Of a DNA stretch of 52,886 bases, positions 16,933-26,584 are shown piece after piece (position 1 is the first letter of the stretch; every line of letters starts with the position of its first letter). The position numbers and the translations under genes were made by a program. The stretch is from Rhodothermaceae bacterium bin80 (GTDB lineage: Bacteria > Bacteroidota > Rhodothermia > Rhodothermales > Bin80), in NCBI GenBank assembly GCA_002238805.1, contig MPNB01000014.1:1-52886 (forward strand), in the 5' to 3' direction. The notes beneath the pieces are model-generated. The model did no database searches. It was not told the DNA's origin and saw only the letters and a list, made by a program, of their open reading frames with translations.

Positions 16933-19379
16933 TGTGGCCCTTCATCTTTCTTTCTGGTGTAGCCCTGGGAACTGCTACCGCACTCCTGGTGCGGCAGTAT
17001 CTGGTCTCCAGACAACCGAAGGAAGTGGGGCTCGCAGACCGGCTCCCCTGGGCGCTGCTGGTTGAGGATGGCGTCATTCTCTGTAAGGATGCCACGCTAT
17101 TGGGTGGGTTCGTGATCCGCGGCGAAGACCTGTCAACCGCCCCGTACACCGCAGTCAATCTGGCAGCGGATCTGGTGCGGGAAATGATTGGGCAACTCCC
17201 GCTTGGCTACAGTCTTGAAATGAATGTCCACCGCAACGCCCACCAGGTCTACCTTCCCCGCGGCGCCCGTCATTTCCCCACCCCCACCTTGCTGGAAGTG
17301 GACCGGGAACGGGAATTTCACTTCAAGATGCCAGGTCAGTACTACGCCAGTACTGCGACCCTCCTGGTGAGCTTCACACCCCCGAAAGAGTCCGTGAGCA
17401 AAATGGAGGGATTCTTTGTCAAGGGCACAAGTCTCTCTGTGAACTACCCCGCCCTCATTGCAGGGTTTCAGCAAACCCTGGACGAGTTGATGGGGCACCT
17501 CGCCCCTGGATTCTCAATCAGTCGTATGGACTCCACCCGGCTGGTTACCGAATGCCACCAGTGCCTGTCCGGGGACCCCGAACCCGTCATCCCCGACGGA
17601 GGCTACCTGAATTACGCGCTGGCTAGCGGGGATTGGTACAGCGGCTTCGTCCCGAGATTCCGTGACCAACATCTCCATCTTGTGACGATCACGGGCTTTG
17701 GCCCATCTGTCCAGGCCGCGGCGGGAGACTTCTTCAACACGATCCAGGACGACGTCAGGTGGCATCTCCGCTTCCTCCCCCTCTCACGGGCGCAGTCCGA
17801 GGCGAAACTGAAGTTCATCCAAAAATCCTGGTTCTCGCAGCGACAGGGGCTCCGTCAGTTCCTTCCAGGCGGGAACGAAGATGGGCCGGCAGTCGAGGAT
17901 GTGCACGCCATTGCCATGCAGAAGGAAACCGCGGAGGCCCACGCGGAACTCTCCAGCGGGGAATCCCGCTTCGGGCATATGAGCAACACCATTGTTGTAC
18001 GGGACATGGACGAAAAGCGTGGACGTGCACGGGCCATGGCCATTGTACAGCGTGCCCGGGAAGCTGGCTTCATTGCCATGATCGAATCCGTCAACGCGCC
18101 CGCTGCATTCATGGGATCCCTCCCGGCCTTTGGCGCGGTGAACCACCGGCGGTTCCTGGTGACCAGCAAGGTCGTGAGCCATCTATTCCCGACCACGCAG
18201 TCCTGGACAGGAAACCCTGCCAACCCCAGCGCCCTTTTTCCTAAAAACTCCCCTCCATTGATGCAGGTGAGTGGACGAGGGGCGAACCCATTCAGCCTCA
18301 ACCTCCACCATGGAGATGTTGGACACACCCTCGTGGTGGGGGCAACCGGAGCCGGGAAGTCGGTCCTGGTCGGTAGCCTGATGTTCAGTTGGCTTCGCTA
18401 TGAGCACAGCCGGGTCGTGTGTTTTGACGTGGGACGGAGTCACGCCCAACTCACCCGCCGTGCAGACGGGGAACATGTGGATCTGGGACATGATGAGTCC
18501 CCGCCCTTACAGCCCTTGCACCATCTGGACACGGACACCGACCTCCTCTGGGCACAGGCCTGGGTCACCGGCATCTGCTCCATGTCCCAGGTCAAGATGT
18601 CCCCCGAAGATCGGGTGGAGATCGGCAACGCAATCCAGCTGGTTGCCGCCGAACTTCCGGAACACCGAACTCTCACCGCGCTTCACACCTACCTGCCACC
18701 GTCTATTCGGGAGGTCTTCGAACCGTACAGCGGTGAAGGAACCTTCGCCAGCATTTTTGACGGAGTGGAGACCGGAGTGGAGTCGGATGCGAGGATGAAG
18801 ACCTATGAGCTCCGCGACGTACTGAGCATGGGCGAGGAGGTCATCGGTCCACTACTTCTGGCCCTGTTCCGAAAAGTGGAACGCGCCCTGGATGGTCACC
18901 CAACCTTGATCGTGATTGAGGAGGCATGGGCCGCCCTAATGCGAACCGACTTCCGGGACAGGCTGCAACAGTGGCTCCTTACCCTCAGAAAACAAAACGC
19001 CGCTGTTATTATCGTTGCCCATAACCCGATCCAGATCCGATCGCTTTCGAATTCCGGGATCATCACCGACTCGTGCCCAACCCGGCTTCTCCTCCCGAAC
19101 CCCGAAGCACGGGTGCAGGAGCATGCCGAGGTCTACCGGCATTTGGATCTGAATCCGCGTGAGATTGAGATGATCGCCACCGCGAAACCGAAGCGGGACT
19201 ATTACTGCAAATCTCCGCACGGCAGTTGCCTGTTTGACCTAAAGCTGGGCGCCAAGGCAAAGCAGGTTCTGTTCCCGCCCAGGATGTCGGACCCCAAACC
19301 CGAGCACTCCGAGCTGAATGGACAGCTCAAGAACACGAACAATCTGTTCCATTTAGCTCCCCCTGTACAACCCATATAA
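16932..19379 (+). CDS. virB4: VirB4-type conjugal transfer ATPase
   Basis: The 815-residue ATPase powers pilus assembly and substrate transfer. An N-terminal membrane segment (residues about 3-22) precedes the CagE/TrbE domain. Walker A is GATGAGKS near residue 472 and Walker B is LIVIEEAW near residue 658. A LTLRKQNAAVIIVAHNP segment follows, as in VirB4. Length is normal. The N-terminal membrane helix is not in every VirB4 and may anchor it to VirB3. Confidence 0.95.
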   Translation: MWPFIFLSGVALGTATALLVRQYLVSRQPKEVGLADRLPWALLVEDGVILCKDATLLGGFVIRGEDLSTAPYTAVNLAADLVREMIGQLPLGYSLEMNVHRNAHQVYLPRGARHFPTPTLLEVDREREFHFKMPGQYYASTATLLVSFTPPKESVSKMEGFFVKGTSLSVNYPALIAGFQQTLDELMGHLAPGFSISRMDSTRLVTECHQCLSGDPEPVIPDGGYLNYALASGDWYSGFVPRFRDQHLHLVTITGFGPSVQAAAGDFFNTIQDDVRWHLRFLPLSRAQSEAKLKFIQKSWFSQRQGLRQFLPGGNEDGPAVEDVHAIAMQKETAEAHAELSSGESRFGHMSNTIVVRDMDEKRGRARAMAIVQRAREAGFIAMIESVNAPAAFMGSLPAFGAVNHRRFLVTSKVVSHLFPTTQSWTGNPANPSALFPKNSPPLMQVSGRGANPFSLNLHHGDVGHTLVVGATGAGKSVLVGSLMFSWLRYEHSRVVCFDVGRSHAQLTRRADGEHVDLGHDESPPLQPLHHLDTDTDLLWAQAWVTGICSMSQVKMSPEDRVEIGNAIQLVAAELPEHRTLTALHTYLPPSIREVFEPYSGEGTFASIFDGVETGVESDARMKTYELRDVLSMGEEVIGPLLLALFRKVERALDGHPTLIVIEEAWAALMRTDFRDRLQQWLLTLRKQNAAVIIVAHNPIQIRSLSNSGIITDSCPTRLLLPNPEARVQEHAEVYRHLDLNPREIEMIATAKPKRDYYCKSPHGSCLFDLKLGAKAKQVLFPPRMSDPKPEHSELNGQLKNTNNLFHLAPPVQPI

Positions 19380-19402
19380 CCCGTCACTCGACTCCAGCAT
19401 CC

Positions 19403-20248
19403 ATGAAATCTCTACTCACGCTATCCGCATCCTCACTTGCTGTGATAGTTGCAGGTCTGATGCCCCCGGCCGCGTCCGCACAGTGGACCGTCATAGATCC
19501 TGCGAATCTTGCCCAGGCAATCACACAGGTTACGAAACTAGTGCAGCAGATTGATCTGCTCAATGAACAGATTGACCTTCAGGAGACCATCCGTAAAGCT
19601 GCCGACGATCACCTGAGTGACTTCAGGAAGAGCCTGGAGACAAGGCTGAGCTTTGATGTGGACAAGTATCTGGATCAACATCTCTCAGAGATTCAACAGT
19701 TTGAAAATACATCTCGTGTGAATCCCGACGTGATCAGCTCCAAAACGCGATCCGAGACGGATTTCATCGGATACTTTAACTACAACGACCCAGACAGGCT
19801 GGATAGCTATGACCCGGAGGAGCATGAAAGGATGCTCTTCGCCTCAATCAATGAGAGCATGAACGAGATCCGCGATGCGCGATCAAGGCTGACCAGCACC
19901 GCGAACGAGATTACGGAACTCGCCCGGAAGGCACGCACAGCCTCCACGCCTGAAGAGCGAAAGCAGATTCAGATTGAAGTCGACCTTCTCCAGGCGAAAC
20001 AGGAGAATGAGGCGCAGATGCTTGAGATCTCCCAGGCCGACCTGCGGAACCTGATGGAGATGAGTTCACATGCCGAGCTCACCCGCCAGCGAAACGAAGC
20101 GATCTACTTGAATCAGAGCCTGATTGCCGCGGGGTCCCTGTCAAAAGAGGAAACAGACCGCCATATCAGAGATGTGGAGGAGGGACTGAGGACCGAGTCG
20201 GGAAACAAGCAGGTCCGCCTGCGCCCCACCTTCCGCAAAGGACAGTAA
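19403..20248 (+). CDS. virB5: VirB5/TrbJ-like pilus-tip protein
   Basis: The 281-residue protein has a signal peptide (about 1-26, ending PAASAQ) and a long helical, coiled-coil-like body rich in Gln, Glu and Leu (QVTKLVQQIDLLNEQIDLQ). That suits VirB5/TrbJ, minor pilus components that help contact recipient cells. It lies between virB4 and virB6, the expected place. Sequence identity to known VirB5 is low by eye, so the call rests on position, signal and helical pattern. Confidence 0.75.
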   Translation: MKSLLTLSASSLAVIVAGLMPPAASAQWTVIDPANLAQAITQVTKLVQQIDLLNEQIDLQETIRKAADDHLSDFRKSLETRLSFDVDKYLDQHLSEIQQFENTSRVNPDVISSKTRSETDFIGYFNYNDPDRLDSYDPEEHERMLFASINESMNEIRDARSRLTSTANEITELARKARTASTPEERKQIQIEVDLLQAKQENEAQMLEISQADLRNLMEMSSHAELTRQRNEAIYLNQSLIAAGSLSKEETDRHIRDVEEGLRTESGNKQVRLRPTFRKGQ

Positions 20249-20252
20249 CCCA

Positions 20253-21194
20253 ATGCCTCCCGCCTTATTTGACAACTGCAACGAATTTTCGGACGTCTTA
20301 TGGTGCATCCAGGGCCATGCCGTGGTTCTCACTGAGTATTGGCTTGGGAACGCCTTGCGCTATGCCCGCTACCTGTTCACCTCGCTCTTTGTACTGGAGC
20401 TGATAGTGACAGGGTACATCGCACTGCAGCGGCGTGGAAAGTGGGACGAGCTCCTACAGCAAGTGGCAACGAAAATGATAATCCTGGGTGTGATCCTGGT
20501 TGTCTTGCTCGGCGTCGACCAGGTAGGGTCTCCATTCATCAGCACCGTCCCCTTCGTCCAACTCCCGGAGGCCGTCGCCCGAGACATGGCTATTTATGTT
20601 GCGGGGACGCAGGATGTCAGCACCACCCCGGTGCACATCCTGATGAAAGGATTCAATCTGGCTGGAGAGTTCTTCAGCGTTGCAAGTTCGTCCTTCTCCG
20701 CGTTCAGTCTCCTCAACCTTAGTACGTTTGGAGTGCTTGTCGTGGTCGTCCCCATCATCGTCAGCCTCCTCACGATCGGAGTCTTTATTCGGATGGCCGT
20801 GGAGTACCTGAAGGTGTTGATCGAGACCTACTTTGCCGTCGGTGCCGGGGCAATCTCACTCGCCCTTTTTGCATTCCGGGGCACCGCCCCCATCGCATCA
20901 GGCTATATCCGCTACATCGTGTCCCTTCTTCTGCGCATCTTCTTTCTCCTGTTTGTCGTGCTGTTCGCGGTGGAGCTGGCTGATGGGCTCATGACGGTCA
21001 TGCGGAACTCTACCGGGGAGTTCCCGGGCTGGGAGAACTGGGGGGACGTGGCCAAGGGAACCCTTCCGTTTCAGTTCACCTTTGCAGCGGCCATGATCCT
21101 GGTTCACTCCCTGCTCCAGCTCCCCGATAAGCTGGCCCAGCAACTCACAGCCAACCTGTCAATTGATGTCGCCGGAATGCTGAAACGACTCTAA
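20253..21194 (+). CDS. virB6: VirB6/TrbL-type polytopic membrane protein
   Basis: The 313-residue protein has about six hydrophobic segments, including 33-55, 70-92, 150-180 and 215-245. This is the VirB6/TrbL plan of the inner-membrane channel. The stop shares one base with the virB8 start. A perfect match to a family motif is not evident, so position and topology carry the call. Confidence 0.85.
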   Translation: MPPALFDNCNEFSDVLWCIQGHAVVLTEYWLGNALRYARYLFTSLFVLELIVTGYIALQRRGKWDELLQQVATKMIILGVILVVLLGVDQVGSPFISTVPFVQLPEAVARDMAIYVAGTQDVSTTPVHILMKGFNLAGEFFSVASSSFSAFSLLNLSTFGVLVVVVPIIVSLLTIGVFIRMAVEYLKVLIETYFAVGAGAISLALFAFRGTAPIASGYIRYIVSLLLRIFFLLFVVLFAVELADGLMTVMRNSTGEFPGWENWGDVAKGTLPFQFTFAAAMILVHSLLQLPDKLAQQLTANLSIDVAGMLKRL

Positions 21195-21877
21195 TGATGT
21201 TGAAAAAAAAGAAACCCACCAAGTCCGAGCCCCATGCATGGGAGGGTGACCGTGCTGAAATGGATCGCATGTATGGCGACCTCGCACTGCGCTGTCGCCA
21301 GTGGATGACAGCGGCCCTGGCATCGATGGGAGCCAGCATGGTCCTGGCCATAGGGATTGCGACGCTGGCCGTAACGGACAAGGACAGCCCCTACGTCGTG
21401 GAGGTGGACAGGTTTGGAGAGATCCGCGCTGTCGGAGATATTGCGGTCCAGGAGGTCCCTGAACGCGCCCGCAGGGCGACGCTGTATCGCACGATCAAAC
21501 ATATGCGCGAGATCCCCTCCGACCATCGCATTCTGAGTGCCCGCCACGAGACGGCACTGGCTCACATGTCCGACACTGCCGCGGAGATTTTCGCGGAGGA
21601 TCGCGCCTCCAGCGCGGACGCGCTGAACGAGATGCTGCAAAGAGGACGGACACGATATGTAACGGAGCTGAAATCCCTGCTCCCGTTCCCCGACCGCGCC
21701 AACATGTATCGGGTGACCTGGTCAGAGTCCGGTGTAGGCGAGGCGGATCTATTGTATGAGGGTTTTTTTCAAATCCGAGACGGCATCCAGCCCACCCCCG
21801 CACAGGCGCTCCACAACCCGCTCGGGATATTCATCGTGAACTATTCCATTTCCACCTTAACAACCAACGAAGAATGA
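21194..21877 (+). CDS. virB8: VirB8-type bitopic assembly factor
   Basis: The 227-residue protein has a cytoplasmic N-terminus, one membrane helix (about 40-58) and a periplasmic NTF2-like domain (about 60-225) typical of VirB8/TrbF, with the YRVTWSESG segment near 175. It nucleates the transfer complex with VirB9 and VirB10. Its stop overlaps the virB9 start (ATGA). Confidence 0.88.
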   Translation: MMLKKKKPTKSEPHAWEGDRAEMDRMYGDLALRCRQWMTAALASMGASMVLAIGIATLAVTDKDSPYVVEVDRFGEIRAVGDIAVQEVPERARRATLYRTIKHMREIPSDHRILSARHETALAHMSDTAAEIFAEDRASSADALNEMLQRGRTRYVTELKSLLPFPDRANMYRVTWSESGVGEADLLYEGFFQIRDGIQPTPAQALHNPLGIFIVNYSISTLTTNEE

Positions 21878-22758
21878 AAATTCGCATCTGTTTCTTTGTA
21901 TTCGCGCTCCTGGTGCGCTCCGCTATCGGACAGTCCCCGGTCCCAGAGCGAATCGTGGACGCAGAGACCCCCCTCCAGCAGGCGATTGACGAACAGCTGC
22001 GCGTCTATGCAGACGGCGGCCGCCCGGAAGTACTCCGCACCTCCAACGCACTAATCTACCCGTTCGGGATCTATCAGCCTGTCCTGACTTGCACCGTATT
22101 GAGGATATGCATCATTGAGCTCGAGGTAGGTGAGGAGGTGTATTCAATGGGCGTGGGTGATCAGGTTCGCTGGAACATTGACCACGGCACCACGGGCCCG
22201 CAGGGTCGAAGCATCTACTTGACCGTTGTCCCTACCGATTACAATCTGACGACCAACCTCGTCATTTCGACGGACCGCAGGATGTACCACATGACCCTGG
22301 ACTCCCCCCCAAAGCAGGGAAGGAACGGCACACTGAATCCATTGGAGCCGTACACCCGGCATGTGCGGTTCTACTACCCGGAGCAGATTCGCACATTGAG
22401 TTCAGGCCAAAGCGAAGAGGAGTCGCTCACTCAGAGGATCGGTACCAACTTGGAAGACCTGAATTACGCGTACCACTGGCGCACAGAGAATGGTTTTCCC
22501 TGGAAACCCCTTGCGGTCTTTGATGATGGCAGGCGCGTATTCCTGCGGATCCCCCCGGAGGCGAAGCCGAACGGAGTTCTTCTGATCGGGACGCAGCGAG
22601 ATTCCCACCCAGGAAATTACCTTGTCCGAGACGGATTCCTGATCATCGAGCGCACATTCGATGAAGCCCGACTGATTGTTCCCGGTCCTGCCCGCAAGCC
22701 CTTCCTCCGAAGGACAAGACAGACTCAACGCTCACTCATCATCACAAGAACCCAATGA
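21874..22758 (+). CDS. virB9: VirB9/TrbG-type outer-membrane complex protein
   Basis: The 294-residue protein has a signal peptide (about 1-19). Segments typical of VirB9 are FGIYQPVLTCTVLRICIIEL with VGDQVRW (about 60-100) and the C-terminal DDGRRVFLRIP block with NYLVRDGFLIIERTFDEARL. It builds the outer-membrane core ring. A VirB7 lipoprotein gene is not visible nearby. Confidence 0.9.
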   Translation: MKIRICFFVFALLVRSAIGQSPVPERIVDAETPLQQAIDEQLRVYADGGRPEVLRTSNALIYPFGIYQPVLTCTVLRICIIELEVGEEVYSMGVGDQVRWNIDHGTTGPQGRSIYLTVVPTDYNLTTNLVISTDRRMYHMTLDSPPKQGRNGTLNPLEPYTRHVRFYYPEQIRTLSSGQSEEESLTQRIGTNLEDLNYAYHWRTENGFPWKPLAVFDDGRRVFLRIPPEAKPNGVLLIGTQRDSHPGNYLVRDGFLIIERTFDEARLIVPGPARKPFLRRTRQTQRSLIITRTQ

Positions 22759-23723
22759 AAATTCCTTTCCGACGCCACTCAGACTATGACCCCAACGAGG
22801 TCAGCGATCCCGCCCCACCGAGAGGGATTGACCGAAAAACGATCGTCCTCCTGGCCGTGGGAGTAGGCGTGATGGTGGCAGTACTCTTCCTTGCGAACCA
22901 GAATGGATCCGACAAAGCTAATTCCGGCTCACCCCCTGAGTTGTACCCAGACGTGGAGTATGGGGGCGTGTTTGAACTTGACACCCCCACGCCGATTGCT
23001 GCACCTCCCCCTCCGGCGGAAGTGCCAGAGTGGTATGGGCGGGGATCACGTCCCAGCACTGGCGAGGAGGAAGACCCGCGAATCACATCCTTCCAGAAAG
23101 CCGTTGGGAGTGGTGGCCTCCTTCTGAAAAGAGATCGGGATCCTGACGAAGTCACGGAGACGGACGCAAACGCCCCACAGCGCACCACCCCCGGCACCCG
23201 CGTCCTGCTAGAGGGATCCATGATCCCCGCTGTCCTGGAAGCCCCGATCAACTCTGATCGTCCCGGCCAGGTCAGAGCAAGGGTGACGCAGGATGTCACG
23301 GACTCCCGAACCCTGACCCAGACTCTGATCCCGGTCGGCACCCGCGTACTAGGTGCAATGGGAGAGCTTGAGTCGGGGGCGGTATCCGTCTCCTGGCACC
23401 GGCTCATCTTCCCTGATGGAAGCACGATGAATATCGGGGAGATGCCCTCCATGGATGGCGGCGGTGGCGGTCTGGTCGGAAGCGTGGACCGTCACACCCT
23501 CGCCTCCTTTGGGCGAGGAGCGCTGATGGCTGTCCTGGGTGCCGTATCCACGGTGGGCACCGCCCAGTTGGGAGAACATGGCGGTCTCTATGGAGGAGCA
23601 CTGGCACAGCAGCTTGGCTCCGGCGGATCCAGAACCATGCAACAGTTCCGGAGGCCCCCCACCATCACGGTGCCACAGGGTCACCCCTTTCAGATCTGGG
23701 TCACACAGGACATTCAATTTTGA
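22755..23723 (+). CDS. virB10: VirB10/TrbI-type core complex protein
   Basis: The 322-residue protein has a cytoplasmic tail, one membrane helix (about 26-46, TIVLLAVGVGVMVAVLFLA) and a Pro-rich linker. The conserved periplasmic domain follows, starting at LEGSMIPAVLEAPINSD, with a VPQGHPFQIWVTQD tail. This is the VirB10/TrbI domain that spans the envelope. Overlap with virB9 is ATGA; VirD4 follows directly. Confidence 0.92.
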   Translation: MKIPFRRHSDYDPNEVSDPAPPRGIDRKTIVLLAVGVGVMVAVLFLANQNGSDKANSGSPPELYPDVEYGGVFELDTPTPIAAPPPPAEVPEWYGRGSRPSTGEEEDPRITSFQKAVGSGGLLLKRDRDPDEVTETDANAPQRTTPGTRVLLEGSMIPAVLEAPINSDRPGQVRARVTQDVTDSRTLTQTLIPVGTRVLGAMGELESGAVSVSWHRLIFPDGSTMNIGEMPSMDGGGGGLVGSVDRHTLASFGRGALMAVLGAVSTVGTAQLGEHGGLYGGALAQQLGSGGSRTMQQFRRPPTITVPQGHPFQIWVTQDIQF

Positions 23724-23724
23724 C

Positions 23725-25494
23725 ATGTCCAAGATCTACGGGCACCGCGCGCCCCGCCAGAATAAGCGGGTATTCTGGATTACCGCACTGATCCTGTCCG
23801 TACCACTGGCGCACCTGATCGCCATGAATATCAGAATCCAGCTGGTCGGCCCACCCCTCTCCGTCCGCCCTTGGGTGGAGCCACAGGGCCTTCTGATGTA
23901 CGGCTTGGGCATCGCTGTCCTGGGAGGTGCTGTGATGCTGCGTGCGAGCAGTCAACTGACCGGTGCCATGCTGCTGGCGCTGGGACTCTTCGTCATGTTC
24001 ACACCGGTGTACTCCCCCGTCCTGTTGTGGCGCGCCCTCGCGTCTCAGTCCTCCCCATTCGACCTACCCATCGCGATAGGATCCGGCCTGCTTTCCCTTA
24101 CGTATGGCTTCTTTCTCGTGTTCAGCATCCGGTACCGAAAAAGTGGGGTCAAAGGGTCCGCCGACTGGGGAAAAGCGAAGGCGCTCAGGACAAGCCGCAG
24201 CGGGTTTGTTCTTGGCCGCGACCAGAAAGGCAACCTGCTCCGGTACAACCGTGATGGGCACCTCATGACCGTCGCGGCAACGCGTGGCGGCAAAGGTGTT
24301 GGCACAATCATCCCGAACCTGCTCTTCCACCCCGGGAGCTTCATCTGTACCGACCCCAAAGCCGAGAACTGGTACGTGACCCATGCCCACCGCGAACGCA
24401 TGGGTCAGAAGACCATTGCGCTGGACCCTTTCGATTTGACCGATGGCAAGGGTTCAGGCTACAACCCCATGGATCTGATCAACCTGGATTCCCCGGACCA
24501 TGTTGAGATTGCCCGGAGCATGGCCCACAATATGATCCCGGACGCCAAGTCCGGTGACCCCCACTGGGTGAACGAGGCCCGGAGTGCGTTGGAAAGCCTC
24601 ATCCTCTTCGCCAAGTCCGTGCCCGACCCGGCCAAGCACAATCTGGCTACGGTACGCCGAATGGTGAGCGGAGATGCGGGGGAGATCAAAAAATTGCTGC
24701 ATTCCATGCAGAACTGCAGAGATTGTCCGGCCGTCCAGTTAGGCGCGAATCGCCTGCTCCAGAAAGACATCAAAGAACTCTCCGGAGTGCTGAGTACTCT
24801 CCAGTCGAACACCCACATCTTCAGCAGCCCTCGCCTCACAGGGACCCTTTCCGAGACCTCGTTCACAAAAGAGGACTTGCTATCGGACAGCGCCTCCGTC
24901 TACCTGATCGTACCGGCAGAGCGTTTGGAGGCATATGCCCCCTGGCTCCGGACGACGATCACCAGTATCTACCGCATGATCACCACCGACACCCATAAGC
25001 GGGAAGTCAAACCTAAACACCGGTTGCTCTTCATGCTGGACGAGTTTGCGAATTTGGGTAAGATGCCGGAGCTGCTGAGCGCGGTCTCACTGGGGGCCGG
25101 GTTCGGGATCACGCTGTGGCTCATCCTGCAGGACCTATCACAGGTCAAATCCAAATATGGAGACGAGTGGAACAGCTTCCTCGCGAACAGCGATGTACTG
25201 CAGGTATTCAGTATACAGGACCCATTCAGCTGCGAACAGGTCTCCAAGCTGCTGGGCGAAAAGACGGTCTGGCAGAGAAAGCTGGGCCAGGTGGGCGAGA
25301 AAAAGCTCGCCCCGGAAAAGGGGTACGATGAGGACTCTCGCCCCCTGATGCGCGTGGATGAGCTCCGCCGACTCCACCCGGACCGGCAGATCCTGCTGGT
25401 CCGCCCCAACCAACCCGTTGCCGCTACAAAGATCCGCTACTACCAAGATTCGGACTTCAAGCTTTTGGCTTCCCCCAACCCGTACGTTGCATGA
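23725..25494 (+). CDS. virD4: VirD4/TraG-type coupling protein ATPase
   Basis: The chosen ATG at 23725 follows the virB10 stop by one base; the frame is open to 23539 but overlaps virB10. The 589-residue protein has several N-terminal membrane segments, then the TraG ATPase: Walker A TRGGKGVG near residue 183 and Walker B LLFMLDEFANLG near residue 435. It couples the relaxase-DNA complex to the transfer channel. Its stop overlaps the next gene start. Confidence 0.92.
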   Translation: MSKIYGHRAPRQNKRVFWITALILSVPLAHLIAMNIRIQLVGPPLSVRPWVEPQGLLMYGLGIAVLGGAVMLRASSQLTGAMLLALGLFVMFTPVYSPVLLWRALASQSSPFDLPIAIGSGLLSLTYGFFLVFSIRYRKSGVKGSADWGKAKALRTSRSGFVLGRDQKGNLLRYNRDGHLMTVAATRGGKGVGTIIPNLLFHPGSFICTDPKAENWYVTHAHRERMGQKTIALDPFDLTDGKGSGYNPMDLINLDSPDHVEIARSMAHNMIPDAKSGDPHWVNEARSALESLILFAKSVPDPAKHNLATVRRMVSGDAGEIKKLLHSMQNCRDCPAVQLGANRLLQKDIKELSGVLSTLQSNTHIFSSPRLTGTLSETSFTKEDLLSDSASVYLIVPAERLEAYAPWLRTTITSIYRMITTDTHKREVKPKHRLLFMLDEFANLGKMPELLSAVSLGAGFGITLWLILQDLSQVKSKYGDEWNSFLANSDVLQVFSIQDPFSCEQVSKLLGEKTVWQRKLGQVGEKKLAPEKGYDEDSRPLMRVDELRRLHPDRQILLVRPNQPVAATKIRYYQDSDFKLLASPNPYVA

Positions 25495-25964
25495 ACCTCC
25501 GCCCGAATTTCACCCCCTTCAGCCTGATGATCTCGTCTCTGGTGCTTGCTGGCATCGTGACCTGGATCTGGATCCTGCGCCCAGCCGGGGACGAGATAGA
25601 CGTGGGACAGGTGTACCTTCGTGAGGGACTCCCCGACTCCGCTATGGTGACCGAAATCCTGAACGCAGCCCCCAACGAAGCTGGCTATCTCATGGTCACG
25701 ATCTTGGCCTATGATCGCCTGGTCAGGATTGATCAGGTTGGTACATGTGCCTCAATACAACAGAGGTACGATGCGTCGCCGGAGGTCATTCCCATCCCGG
25801 TACACCTCCCGGACCAAGTATCCTGCTTTGCGTACATCATCCGATTTGACATCCCGCTTCCGGGATCCGAAACCCCGCTCCCTCTCAAGGTTGCCGTGAT
25901 TCACCCCGACGAGGATCGCCGCCTACTCCATAAACCGTCCAATGACTCGCCCCCGCTCCCGTAG
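25491..25964 (+). CDS. Membrane-anchored hypothetical protein in the transfer operon
   Basis: The 157-residue protein has one N-terminal membrane segment (about 10-30, FSLMISSLVLAGIVTWIWIL) and a soluble domain with no recognised motif. It overlaps virD4 by four bases and traF by 23 bases, so it is translated in the same operon. The position suggests a transfer role, but none is recognised. Confidence 0.65.
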   Translation: MNLRPNFTPFSLMISSLVLAGIVTWIWILRPAGDEIDVGQVYLREGLPDSAMVTEILNAAPNEAGYLMVTILAYDRLVRIDQVGTCASIQQRYDASPEVIPIPVHLPDQVSCFAYIIRFDIPLPGSETPLPLKVAVIHPDEDRRLLHKPSNDSPPLP

Positions 25965-26580
25965 AGAGCGCCTGTGGATCACCGTCGTGATCACACTTGT
26001 GCTCCTATCCCTCCTGATCCCCACAGTCCTCCGTACGACCGGGATGCACGGGATGGTGTTTCGCGTGGTATCTCCCAGCCTCCCCCAAGGCTGGTACTGG
26101 ACGACCTCCCAAGACAGCGTGATCGTGGGCTATCCAACGCTGGTCTGCTACCCACAGGATGTAGTCTCATTTGGCGTGAGCCGAGGATACTTATTCCCTG
26201 ACTCCACACGCACCCAGTCTCGCTGCCCCCAGACTCTTGTTTACGTGATCAAACCCATCGCGGCCCTTCCTGGGGATACGGTCACGGTCACTAGGGACAG
26301 CCTTCGCGTCAATTCCCGTCCCTGGCTCCTTGCCCATGTCCACGAACTTGACTCAAAAGATCGTCCACTCCCGAATGCCATTGGAACTCATGTGCTCAAC
26401 GACGGGGAATGCTTTGCGCTGAGCCTCTGGCACTCCCGAAGTTATGACAGCCGCTACATCGGTCCCATTCCATGTCCGGTCTCCCCCCGGATTGCTTTCC
26501 CATTCTCCCCGGCAGATGCTGCCCATGTCCACAGGATGGCACGCAGGATTGCAGGGATCACGGACGCGGTCTCCCTATGA
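25942..26580 (+). CDS. traF: TraF-type conjugal transfer signal peptidase (S26)
   Basis: The 212-residue protein has an N-terminal anchor (about 12-30) and the S26/TraF active site: Ser46 in SPSLPQGWYW and Lys104 in YVIKPIAALPGD. TraF peptidases process the conjugative pilin in the RP4 family, and here it probably matures VirB2. The stop is four bases before virB11. Confidence 0.85.
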   Translation: MTRPRSRRERLWITVVITLVLLSLLIPTVLRTTGMHGMVFRVVSPSLPQGWYWTTSQDSVIVGYPTLVCYPQDVVSFGVSRGYLFPDSTRTQSRCPQTLVYVIKPIAALPGDTVTVTRDSLRVNSRPWLLAHVHELDSKDRPLPNAIGTHVLNDGECFALSLWHSRSYDSRYIGPIPCPVSPRIAFPFSPADAAHVHRMARRIAGITDAVSL

Positions 26581-26584
26581 TCGC

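Noticed and set aside
22784..23452. Long minus-strand open frame inside virB10
   Set aside because: It is antisense to a well-supported gene, Ser/Arg-rich, and has no domain or ribosome site.
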